The notes under the pieces are model-generated. The model searched no databases, was not told where the DNA came from, and was given only the letters and a program-made list of their open reading frames with translations. From Deltaproteobacteria bacterium (GTDB lineage: Bacteria; Myxococcota_A; Polyangia; Haliangiales; Haliangiaceae), in assembly GCA_021413675.1 (NCBI GenBank), contig JAIOQA010000231.1, positions 1-63,819 on the forward strand: a stretch of 63,819 bases of DNA, in the 5' to 3' direction. The translations under genes and the position numbers were made by a program. Shown here one piece after another: positions 1 through 11,821 of the stretch. Each line of letters opens with the position of its first letter. Position 1 is the stretch's first letter.

Positions 1-2
1 CG

Positions 3-773
3 CTCTGGCTCGCCGAGGGCCACGGATGCGTGCCGTTCGTCGACGAGCTGATGCGCCATCCGCACTGGCAGCTGCAGATCGGCGAGGCCGAGTGGTCGTG
101 CACGTGGCGCGGCTTCGCGAACGTGTTCACGCTCTCGGAGCAAGACTTGGTGTGGGACGCACCGGGCTTGGCACCGCGCCACCTGGTGCTGACCGATGGC
201 GAGCGCGCCGCGCTGCGATCGTGGTGGCGACTCGACTGCGGCGATCCGGAGACGGTCGGCGGCGAGCAGTTCGGCTTGCTCCTCGCTTCGATGAACGGTC
301 TCCACAGCGGGAACACCACGTTCACCGATCCCATGGACGGCGCGCCGATCGTCCGGGGCTCGCCGATGGGCACGGTGCTCGAGAGCGTCTTCCTCTCGGC
401 GCGCGCGCGCTACGTCGCGGCGCGCCGCGCACAGCTCGGCGACATCCGCGCCGAGATCGAGGTCAAGGACTGGCGCGCGCCCTGGCCGCGACCGCGCGAT
501 CGCTATCACGCCACCTTGATCGGCCGCCACCTGGTGGTCCGACGCGGAGCTCGTGTGCGCGCGCGGGTCGACCTCGCCGACGCGCAGCTGGTCGACCTCG
601 CCGAGTGGGCGCTCGCGCAGCGCGACGCGCCTGCCGCCGCCAGCGAGCGGACGCGCGGCCACGTCGACGTCGCCGGTCGCCGGACATCGTTCGGCGACTT
701 CGACGGAACCTGGCACCCGCTCCGCGTGCTGGAACGGGAGGGCTTCGCCGTGTTGGCGGCCGACATGCAGTAG
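3..773 (+). CDS. Hypothetical protein, 5'-truncated by window edge
   Basis: The reading frame is open from the first bases of the window to the stop at 773, so the true start probably lies upstream; an internal GTG at 30 could also serve and would give 247 aa. The product is soluble-looking, with no signal peptide, membrane segment or motif that I recognise. Its composition is normal for a globular protein (Trp, His and Asp well distributed), which supports real coding rather than a GC-rich shadow. I cannot assign a function. The next gene on the same strand starts about 150 bp downstream. Confidence 0.6.
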   Translation, partial: LWLAEGHGCVPFVDELMRHPHWQLQIGEAEWSCTWRGFANVFTLSEQDLVWDAPGLAPRHLVLTDGERAALRSWWRLDCGDPETVGGEQFGLLLASMNGLHSGNTTFTDPMDGAPIVRGSPMGTVLESVFLSARARYVAARRAQLGDIRAEIEVKDWRAPWPRPRDRYHATLIGRHLVVRRGARVRARVDLADAQLVDLAEWALAQRDAPAAASERTRGHVDVAGRRTSFGDFDGTWHPLRVLEREGFAVLAADMQ

Positions 774-920
774 CGACCGCGCTCGGTGCGCGGGCGGTTC
801 GCCCTCGACCGCTTTCGCGTTTCATCAAGCCCCCTCGTCGAGGCCAGGCTACCCGCGGGCTACCCGCGACACGCGAGGTGCGCCTATCTAACGACACCCG
901 CTGCACGCGACGCTGGATCC

Positions 921-4928
<4,008 letters not shown>

Positions 4929-4947
4929 CCCGGGGCCGCGCGCGCGA

Positions 4948-5610
4948 TCACGCGCCGGTGTCGAGCCGCGATCGATCGCGCGTGTAGTGATACGCGATCT
5001 GATCGTCGCCGTAGCGGTGGGCCCGGCCGACCGGGCACGCGTCGCGCATCGCGAGCCAGGCCTGCCAGCCATCCTCGTCGGGTGCGAACCGCGCGGCGCG
5101 CGCATCGAGCGCCGCGCGCAGCGGCGCGCACCGGTGGGTGCAGTCGCAGGGCAGGGCGATCGGCGCGACGTCGTCGGGGCCGTCGGCGTCGACGGCGATC
5201 ACGGCGCGCAGCGCGATCCAGGGGCCATAGACCGGGTGTACGCACAGCCCGGTCGGCGACAGCGCGGCCAGGCCCGCGCGCACCGCGAGCGCCTGGATCG
5301 GCACGTAGCCGTGTGTGGTCGGCGCGTGCGCGACGTAGATCGCGGTGCGCGCCGCGAGCGCCGCGGTCGCGGCCGCGAGGCTGCGCTCGGTGTAGCGATC
5401 GAGCGGATCGGCGTCGGCACGCAGCGCGGGCTCGGCGCGCAGCGCGCCCTGGAACCGCGGCCACAGCGCGCGGGTGTTGCCGATCACCAGGCCGAGCGCG
5501 CGCGGTCGATCGAAGCGCGCGAGCAGCGGGTCCGCGGCGGTGATCGCGAACGGCGCGATCAGATCGAAGCCGGCCTCGGTGCAGCGCTGCGTGAGCTCGG
5601 AGATCACCAC
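4948..5610 (-). CDS. MMACHC/CblC-like cobalamin-processing protein
   Basis: This 220-aa protein resembles the CblC (MMACHC) family, which removes the upper ligand of cobalamin (decyanation or glutathione-dependent dealkylation) in the cytoplasm. Seen: the block GLCVHPVYGPWIALRAVI, matching the family's G-V-C-I-H-P..G-W-F-A-I-R core, and a PLDRYTERSL segment in the position of the conserved DP.D.C region. The protein is shorter than human MMACHC (282 aa), lacking its C-terminal tail. The start is GTG at 5610. It is the last gene of a probable three-gene unit behind a lipoprotein and an MFS transporter, so a corrinoid-salvage role is possible. Family assignment is from memory of motifs. Confidence 0.72.
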   Translation of the reverse strand: MVISELTQRCTEAGFDLIAPFAITAADPLLARFDRPRALGLVIGNTRALWPRFQGALRAEPALRADADPLDRYTERSLAAATAALAARTAIYVAHAPTTHGYVPIQALAVRAGLAALSPTGLCVHPVYGPWIALRAVIAVDADGPDDVAPIALPCDCTHRCAPLRAALDARAARFAPDEDGWQAWLAMRDACPVGRAHRYGDDQIAYHYTRDRSRLDTGA

Positions 5611-5632
5611 GCCGGGACTATGCCACCGCGGC

Positions 5633-6163
5633 TCACAGGCCGGCGGCGCGGCGCGCCTCGTCGAGGAACGCGATCATCGCCGGGTTGAACACCGCGGCGG
5701 CGCCGGGCTGGCGCGGATCCGGGATGAAGACGTCGCCGCATTCGACGAGGAACGTGAAGGTCGCCGGGCCGCGCCGGAGCTGGATCCCGAGCAGGAACCC
5801 CTCGCAGGCGTGGATCGCATCCTGGTACGAGTCGTCGCTCGCGAGCCGCGCGATCAGCGCACGCGCGATCGCCGGCGGCACCGGGACGGTGTGGCGCGGG
5901 GCGTAGCCCGCGTACGGGCCATCGTCGTGCGCGAGCGGATCGAGATCCGCGAACGTGATCTCCCACGCGCCGGGATCCGCGTCGTGAGCGCGCACGAACT
6001 CCGCGAGCTCGTGCGGGGGCCCGCGGTGCTTGTCCGCGCGCGGCCCCGGCGACGGCGGCGGGATCGCGGTCGGCTCCTCGTGGCGCGGCGCGGGCAGCTT
6101 GTGCAGCGGCGGCTCGTCGCGGCAGGCGCCGATCAGGACCGCGATCACGAGCAGGCGCTTCAC
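5633..6163 (-). CDS. Small lipoprotein of unknown function
   Basis: Predicted 176-aa lipoprotein. I chose GTG at 6163 because it gives a short signal peptide (VKRLLVIAVLIGAC) ending in lipobox IGAC; the frame continues far upstream only as a shadow of the MFS gene. A Pro-rich linker (residues about 25-50) precedes a globular domain with no recognised motif. It begins 14 bp after the MFS gene and stops 22 bp before the CblC-like gene, consistent with co-transcription. No function assigned. Confidence 0.72.
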   Translation of the reverse strand: MKRLLVIAVLIGACRDEPPLHKLPAPRHEEPTAIPPPSPGPRADKHRGPPHELAEFVRAHDADPGAWEITFADLDPLAHDDGPYAGYAPRHTVPVPPAIARALIARLASDDSYQDAIHACEGFLLGIQLRRGPATFTFLVECGDVFIPDPRQPGAAAVFNPAMIAFLDEARRAAGL

Positions 6164-6177
6164 GCCGACACCGTAGC

Positions 6178-7329
6178 TCACCGCGCGGCGCCCGGCGCGC
6201 GCAGCGCGACCGCGACGACCAGCGCGAGCCCGGCCACCAGCCCGAGCGACGCGACCGCGCCGATCGCGCGCGCGAGCTGCGCCAGCGCGAGCGGCGTCGC
6301 GAAGCCGACGTAGGTCAGCACGAGGTACACGCCGGCGAGCCCGCCGCGCGCGTGCGCTGGCGCGATCGCCTCGACGGTGCGCAGCCCCGAGGTCATGCAC
6401 GTGCCGTACGCGATCCCGAGCACCGGCGCGCACGCCAGCACCAGCGCCGGCTGCTGGGCGATCACCGCGAGCGCGCCGATGCCGATGCCGAGCGCGCCGA
6501 TCGCGAGGCCGATCCGCGCGGTCGCGACCGGCGAGCCGCGGCGCGTGTACGGCTGGATCAGCACGCCGCTGGCCAGCACGCACGCGGCCACGATCCCGGC
6601 GAACGCGATCGGCGCGTGCGCGAACGCGCCGGCCAGCATGCTGGGCAGCGCCGCGAACGCGATCGTCGGGAACGCGAACACGAACGGCGCCATCGGCGCG
6701 GCCTCGCGCGCGAACCGACGCCAGCCGCCGGTGCCGAGGTCGAGGCGGAGGAGCGGGCGCGTGCTGCGCGCGCTCACGTTCGGCGTCGGCCACACCAGCG
6801 CGATCGCGGTCGCGAGCACGACGAGGTGCACGGCGTAGGGCGTGACCGTCGGCGCGGGCGCGAGCTCGGCGCAGAGGCCGCTGACCAGCGGCCCGGTGCC
6901 GAAGCCCGCCGACATCGCGATCGTCGCGCGCCGCGGCCCGGCGCCGGGCGCCGACAGCTCGAGCACCCACGCCGACACCGGGCTCATCACCGCGCCGGCG
7001 GCGAGGCCATAGAGGAAGCGCCCGAGCGCGAGCCCGACGAAGCTGCCGCCCGACGCGCCGAGCACCGCGCTCGCGAGGAATGCGCCGGTCGCCGCCGGCA
7101 GCGCGATCGCGCGCCGGCCGACCCGATCGGACAGCGGCCCGGCGAGGAGCAGCCCGGGCACCAGGCCGAGCGCGTAGGTCCCGAGCAGGATCGCGACCGC
7201 CGAGGCATCGAGCCCGAGATCGCGGCGGTACACGAACAGGAGCGGCACGAAGTGGTTCGCGCCCCATCCGACCGCGAACAGCAGCAGCCCGGCGCGCCAC
7301 CAGGGACGGTCGGGAGAGCGAGTGGGCAC
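6178..7329 (-). CDS. Major facilitator superfamily transporter
   Basis: Inner-membrane transporter of about 383 aa with roughly 12 hydrophobic segments. MFS motif A is visible after the second segment (GPLSDRVGRR), and the first helix reads LLLFAVGWGANHFVPLL. Substrate cannot be told; efflux-type MFS proteins share this length. GTG at 7329 is preferred; ATG at 7362 would add 11 residues with no hydrophobic character. It is divergent from the hydrolase at 7401, with about 70 bp between, and heads a unit with a lipoprotein and a CblC-like gene. A corrinoid substrate is only a guess from that context. Confidence 0.85.
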   Translation of the reverse strand: MPTRSPDRPWWRAGLLLFAVGWGANHFVPLLFVYRRDLGLDASAVAILLGTYALGLVPGLLLAGPLSDRVGRRAIALPAATGAFLASAVLGASGGSFVGLALGRFLYGLAAGAVMSPVSAWVLELSAPGAGPRRATIAMSAGFGTGPLVSGLCAELAPAPTVTPYAVHLVVLATAIALVWPTPNVSARSTRPLLRLDLGTGGWRRFAREAAPMAPFVFAFPTIAFAALPSMLAGAFAHAPIAFAGIVAACVLASGVLIQPYTRRGSPVATARIGLAIGALGIGIGALAVIAQQPALVLACAPVLGIAYGTCMTSGLRTVEAIAPAHARGGLAGVYLVLTYVGFATPLALAQLARAIGAVASLGLVAGLALVVAVALRAPGAAR

Positions 7330-7400
7330 GGCCGCAGCATGGCAGCGCCGCGCGGTTTGCAAAGCTCGCCGGCCCGCGATCGATCGGGCATGCTGCGCGC

Positions 7401-8237
7401 GTGTCCACGCCCCTGCACCGCGAGCTCGTCACCGCGCCCGGCGCCACGCCCGCGCGCTGGCTGCTCCTGACCCACGGCATGTACGGCAGCGGCAGCAACT
7501 GGCGCAGCATCGCGCGCAAGATCGTCGAGCGGCGCGGCGACTGGGGCGTCGCGCTGGTCGATCTGCGCGGCCACGGGCGCTCGCCGCACGGCGAGCCGCC
7601 GCAGACCCTCGACGCATGCGCCGCGGATCTCGCGGGCACGATCGCCGCGCTCGCCGCCGAGGAACGCGCGGTCGCGGCGGTCGCCGGCCACAGCTTCGGC
7701 GGCAAGGTCGCGCTGACCCTGCGCGCGAACGCGCCCGCGTCGTCGGCCGAGACCTGGTTGCTCGACTCGTCGCCGAGCGCGCAGCCCGGCGCGTGGGATC
7801 GCCCCGGCAACGACATCCGCGAGGTCTGGGAGATGATGCGCGGCCTGCCGGCCCGCTGGGCGCGGCGCGACGAGTTCATCGCCGCGGTGGTCGCGCGCGG
7901 TCACCGGCCCGAGTTCGCGGGCTGGCTGGGCATGAGCCTCGCCCCCGACGGCGATGGCGTGCGCCTGATCTTCGATCTCGACCAGATCTGCGCGCTGATC
8001 GGCGACTACTACGCGCGCGATCTGTGGGCCACGCTGGACGATCGATCGCGCGGCTCGGTGCGCGTCGTGATCGCCGAGCGCTCGACGACGGTGTCGCACA
8101 ACGATCGTTCGCGGCTCGAGGCCCTCGAGACCGCGACCGGGCGCGTGCACCCGCACGTGATCGCGGGCGCGGGCCACTGGCTGCACATCGATGCGCCGGC
8201 CGCGGTGGTCGAGCTGTTCGCGACGCACCTGCCGTAG
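7401..8237 (+). CDS. Alpha/beta hydrolase
   Basis: Cytoplasmic alpha/beta-hydrolase-fold enzyme of 278 aa. Seen: oxyanion HGMYGSG near residues 25-31, the strand-turn motif DLRGHGRS near 54-61, nucleophile elbow GHSFGG with Ser98, and catalytic His259 in GAGHWLHID. This pattern fits the esterase/lipase/epoxide hydrolase-like group (YbfF/ABHD11 style), and the substrate cannot be told. The start is GTG at 7401; the open frame extends to 7080 but that part is antisense to the MFS gene. A strong hairpin lies 46 bp downstream. Confidence 0.88.
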   Translation: MSTPLHRELVTAPGATPARWLLLTHGMYGSGSNWRSIARKIVERRGDWGVALVDLRGHGRSPHGEPPQTLDACAADLAGTIAALAAEERAVAAVAGHSFGGKVALTLRANAPASSAETWLLDSSPSAQPGAWDRPGNDIREVWEMMRGLPARWARRDEFIAAVVARGHRPEFAGWLGMSLAPDGDGVRLIFDLDQICALIGDYYARDLWATLDDRSRGSVRVVIAERSTTVSHNDRSRLEALETATGRVHPHVIAGAGHWLHIDAPAAVVELFATHLP

Positions 8238-8283
8238 GACGCCCCAGCGCTGGTCCTCGCGCACCACAGCGACGCGCTGCCAA

Positions 8284-8305
8284 CCGCGCGAGCTTGTTCG
8301 CGCGG
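8284..8305 (+). terminator. Hairpin downstream of hydrolase gene (possible terminator)
   Basis: Perfect 8-bp stem CCGCGCGA / TCGCGCGG with a 6-nt loop (GCTTGT). It sits between the hydrolase stop and the cytochrome gene start. There is no T-tract, so termination is inferred only from stem strength and position. Confidence 0.4.
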
Positions 8306-8367
8306 CGATCGGCGCGGTCGTTGCACTACCCGTGTGGTGCCTCCCCATCGGGAGGTCAGGCCCCACC

Positions 8368-9840
8368 GTGAACCGCACAACCTGCCTCGGAATCGCCGGC
8401 CTCGCGCTGGCCGGCTGCATGGTCGGGGATCCCAACCCGGTCGAGGTCGGCCCCTCGTCGATCGAGGCGCCGGTCATCCCCGCCGATGTCTTCGCGCCGC
8501 TCAACGAGCCCGGCGCGGCGCACCTCGAGCTCTGCGACAACGACGGCACCCACCCGCTGTTCCCCGACGACGCCGACGTGATCACCAGGCAGTTCTGTCA
8601 GGACCTGGTGCCGGGCGGCGCGATCCCGCAGGTCCACGGCCTCGCCGATCTGCAGGCGCTGCTCGGGCTGTCGTTCGTCGATCCCAGCGGCGGCAACGGC
8701 GTCGGCGGCAACCCTGGCTTCGCGATCCTCGGCCACTCCTCGGCGCTGACCGCGCGCAAGGTCACCACGATCACGCCGACCGCGTTCGTGTTCACGCCGC
8801 CCGCCGCCGATGGCAAGAAGCAGCCGGGCTACGTGTTCATGGCCTTCGATCCGGGCGAGCAGTTCGTCGAGGTCGCGTCCCACGATCCGGTCGCCGACGA
8901 GGTCAACCTGTACGTCGTGCTGTTCGATCAGGCGTGCACCACCGCGCCCGGCGGCTGCACGCCCACCGATCTGCTGACGCCCGCGCTGACCCGCGACTGG
9001 ACCAACGTGCGGGTCTACGAATCGGAGACCGCGCTGAACAACACCCTGGCCGATTGCCGGCAGTGCCACGCGACTCACGATGATCAGCCGCAGATCCTGC
9101 GGATGCAGGAGAACACGCCGCCGTTCACCCACTGGTTCAGCCCCGACACCGAGGGCGGCCGCGCGCTGCTCGCCGACTTCCACGCCGCGCATGGCACCGC
9201 CGAGGACTACGGCCCGATCCCGGCGGCGCTCGTCGACAAGTCGGATCCGGCGCTGATGGCCACGATGATCGCGCAGGCGGGCTTCGCGACCCAGCCCAAC
9301 GCCTTCGACTCGGCGGCGATCGAGGCCGAGGTCAAGGCATCGGCCTCGGCGCAGCCGGTCAACAACGTGCCGCGCGGCGACAGCCCGACCTGGCGCGCCG
9401 CCTACGATGCTGCGATGGCCGGGCAGTTCATCGCCGCGCCGTATCACGACGTGAAGATCACCGACCCACGCAAGCTCGCCACGATGTCCGCGGCGTACCG
9501 CGACTGGATGTCCGGGGCTCGGACATCGTTGCCCGACATCCGCGACGTCTTCCTCGACAGCGGCCTGGTCGACATGGGCTTCGCGCCGTCGCCGGGCGCC
9601 GATGGCAAGCGGCTCCTGGTCGAGATGTGCCAGCAGTGCCACAACGCCAACCTCGATCCCACGATCACCCGCGACAAGTTCCTGGTCGACAGGCTCGATC
9701 AGATGAGCCGCGAGGAGAAGGATCTCGCGATCGAGCGGCTCGCGCCGGCGCTGACCACGCGGTTGCGGATGCCGCCGACGCTCTTCAAGAGCGTCACGCC
9801 CGAGGAGCGCCAGAAGATGATCGACACGCTCCGGCAGTGA
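8368..9840 (+). CDS. Diheme c-type cytochrome lipoprotein
   Basis: Exported 490-aa lipoprotein with two c-type heme sites. GTG at 8368 is preceded by a good ribosome binding site (GGAGGTCAGG at 8351) and gives a signal peptide with lipobox LAGC at about residues 14-17. CxxCH motifs are CRQCH (230-234) and CQQCH (421-425). The wide spacing and single copies suggest two separate heme domains. Likely role: periplasmic or outer-membrane electron transfer. Partner enzymes are not obvious nearby. Similar proteins are common in myxobacteria, often unnamed. It converges on the M50 protease gene with a 22-bp gap. Confidence 0.85.
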   Translation: MNRTTCLGIAGLALAGCMVGDPNPVEVGPSSIEAPVIPADVFAPLNEPGAAHLELCDNDGTHPLFPDDADVITRQFCQDLVPGGAIPQVHGLADLQALLGLSFVDPSGGNGVGGNPGFAILGHSSALTARKVTTITPTAFVFTPPAADGKKQPGYVFMAFDPGEQFVEVASHDPVADEVNLYVVLFDQACTTAPGGCTPTDLLTPALTRDWTNVRVYESETALNNTLADCRQCHATHDDQPQILRMQENTPPFTHWFSPDTEGGRALLADFHAAHGTAEDYGPIPAALVDKSDPALMATMIAQAGFATQPNAFDSAAIEAEVKASASAQPVNNVPRGDSPTWRAAYDAAMAGQFIAAPYHDVKITDPRKLATMSAAYRDWMSGARTSLPDIRDVFLDSGLVDMGFAPSPGADGKRLLVEMCQQCHNANLDPTITRDKFLVDRLDQMSREEKDLAIERLAPALTTRLRMPPTLFKSVTPEERQKMIDTLRQ

Positions 9841-9862
9841 GTCCGGGCGGCTGTCGAACCGC

Positions 9863-11200
9863 CTAGCGTGGGTGCAGGATCCGGAACGACCGGATCACGC
9901 GCTCGCACGTGACGTCGTCGCCGGTGGCGAGCACGGCGAAGGCCATGGCGCCCTCGCCGCGGAGCAAGGTCCACGTGGGCTGTCCCTTGAGGTCGAGGAT
10001 CTCCGCCGGGTCACCATCGGGCATCGGCACCTTGCGTACGGGCGTGGCGCCCTGCGCCCCGAGGGCAGCGCGCATGCCCGACCGCCAGTCGACGCCCGGG
10101 CCCACCGGCGTCCAGATCACGACATACTCGCCGCGCCGGCCGAGGTGCGCGCGCAGCATTCCCGAACCGGGGGTCGTCATGGCGGTCTCCGCGGGCGCCG
10201 CGGGCAGCTCGATGGAGCACTGGTGCTGCTGGTCCTCGTAGCGCTGCCAGTTCGCCGGTTCCCCCGCGACGAACGCGATCGCCGCGACGACCGCGACGGC
10301 GAGGCCCGCGGCCCAGCCCACGAACAGCGCGAGCGATGCGGCGAGCCCGGTCGGGCGCCGCGTGGCGGTGTCGAGGAGCTGCTCCATCGTCGCCGCCTGC
10401 GGCCGCGGCTTGCCGCGCCACTGCACCGGCATGAGCGCCCACACCGCGGCGAACACGGTCCGGCGCTGGGCGTCGTCGAGCGCGATCGGATCGGCCGGGA
10501 GCTCCTGCGCGCGGAGCGCGGCGCCGGCCGCGAGCACGCGCTTGCGGATCGGGAGCACCGCCACCATGAAGCCGCCGACCATCGCGAGCACCCACAGCCT
10601 GAAGTAGAGGCCGCCGCCGAGCAACGCGAGCGACGCGATCGTCTGGAACGCGACCTCGAGGTGACGGTGGCGCGAGAACAGGAGCAGCTGGAACAGCTGG
10701 CCACCATCGAGCGGGGTGAGCGGGAGCAGGTTGAAGCCGTTGATCGCGACGAGCTGGAGCGCGACCGTGCGCATGAGGTCGCTCGCGCCACCGACGAGCA
10801 GCACCGTGCCGACGACCAGGCCGGGCAACGGCCCCATCAGCAGCACCACGCCCTCCTTCCAGCGCGCGACGCCGCGCTTCCGCCCCGCGGCGGCCGCGCC
10901 GAACAGCGGGATGAAGAAGATCCGGACGTCGGCGTAGCCGAACACGATCATGCCGAGCGCGTGGCCGAGCTCGTGGATGAACAGCACACCGACGAGGAGC
11001 GCGAGCTCGGTGATCGACGAGCCACCGCGCGCGACCGAGGCCAGCACGAACACGGCGAGCGTGGTCAGCAGCAGCCGGGACTTCTCCTGGACGCGCGGCG
11101 GGTGCTGGAACAGCTCGCTGGCCGCGAGGTAGTCGCGCTCCTGGAGATCGTCGGCGAACTGCGAGGAGTCCTCGACCGTCGGGGGCGGTGCCTCGTCCAT
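9863..11200 (-). CDS. M50 (site-2 protease type) membrane metallopeptidase
   Basis: Polytopic inner-membrane zinc protease of about 445 aa. The zinc motif HELGH (residues about 76-80) lies in a hydrophobic segment, and the third ligand is in the family motif NLLPLTPLDGG (Asp about 165). Further membrane segments follow, then one near residue 300 and a soluble C-terminal domain of about 120 aa without known motif. Such proteins cleave membrane-bound regulators or other membrane substrates; this one's target is unknown. ATG at 11200 is preferred over upstream ATGs at 11233 and 11224, though no strong Shine-Dalgarno decides it. Confidence 0.85.
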   Translation of the reverse strand: MDEAPPPTVEDSSQFADDLQERDYLAASELFQHPPRVQEKSRLLLTTLAVFVLASVARGGSSITELALLVGVLFIHELGHALGMIVFGYADVRIFFIPLFGAAAAGRKRGVARWKEGVVLLMGPLPGLVVGTVLLVGGASDLMRTVALQLVAINGFNLLPLTPLDGGQLFQLLLFSRHRHLEVAFQTIASLALLGGGLYFRLWVLAMVGGFMVAVLPIRKRVLAAGAALRAQELPADPIALDDAQRRTVFAAVWALMPVQWRGKPRPQAATMEQLLDTATRRPTGLAASLALFVGWAAGLAVAVVAAIAFVAGEPANWQRYEDQQHQCSIELPAAPAETAMTTPGSGMLRAHLGRRGEYVVIWTPVGPGVDWRSGMRAALGAQGATPVRKVPMPDGDPAEILDLKGQPTWTLLRGEGAMAFAVLATGDDVTCERVIRSFRILHPR

Positions 11201-11308
11201 GGTTCGCACCGTATCACTGCGCATCGGACCCACGAGGCGGGGCGGCGGTGGCCGAACGGGTCATTCACGGAAACCACCGGCAGATCGCGCGCGCGGCGCG
11301 ATGGGTCG

Positions 11309-11821
11309 TCACGGCTCGGGAGGCGGATGGTCGAGCGCGTGGCCGGCCTCCATCTCGTAGCGCCGGGCCTCGTCCTCGTCGGGCGCGAGCCCGAGCTCGC
11401 CGGAGCGGTAGGCCATCGCGAGGGTCTGCAGCGCGGCCGGCAGCTCGGCCTCGGCGGCCTGCGCGTAGTAGGCGAGGGCGCGCGCGTCGTCGCGGGGCAC
11501 GCCGGCGCCGCTGCGGTACGCGTTGCCCAGCAGGAACATCGCGTGCGGCTCGCCGCGCTCGGCGGCGATCGTGAGCCAGCGGATGCGCTCGGCCGGATCG
11601 CGCTCGGCGAGCACGCCGAGGTAGTAGGCCGCCGCGCCGCTGCCGTCCTGCGCGGCGCGCGCGAAGTACGCCCGGGCGCGCGGGAGGTCTCGCGGCTGAC
11701 CGTGCAGCGCGGCGCGCCCGAGCGCGAGCGTCGCCGCGGTGTCGTCGGGCACGACGGTGCTGACCGTGCGTTCGCCACACGCCGACAGCGCGATCACGAG
11801 CGCGAACCCGGCGTACTTCAC
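11309..11821 (-). CDS. Sel1-repeat lipoprotein
   Basis: Lipoprotein of 170 aa with signal peptide and lipobox LSAC at residues 12-15. About four Sel1/TPR-like repeats follow (for example AAAYYLGVLAERD, AMFLLGNAYRSGAGVPRD, ALAYYAQAA), a fold used for protein-protein contacts. The start overlaps the stop of the nucleotidase gene (ATGA at 11818-11821), so the two are probably translationally coupled. It may act as a partner or scaffold for the nucleotidase at the cell envelope; that is inference. Confidence 0.85.
   Translation of the reverse strand: MKYAGFALVIALSACGERTVSTVVPDDTAATLALGRAALHGQPRDLPRARAYFARAAQDGSGAAAYYLGVLAERDPAERIRWLTIAAERGEPHAMFLLGNAYRSGAGVPRDDARALAYYAQAAEAELPAALQTLAMAYRSGELGLAPDEDEARRYEMEAGHALDHPPPEP

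Noticed and set aside
9846..9864. GGGCGG...CCGCCT hairpin between convergent genes at 9840/9863
   Set aside because: Short stem with a G-T pair, no T-tract; not distinguishable from chance.
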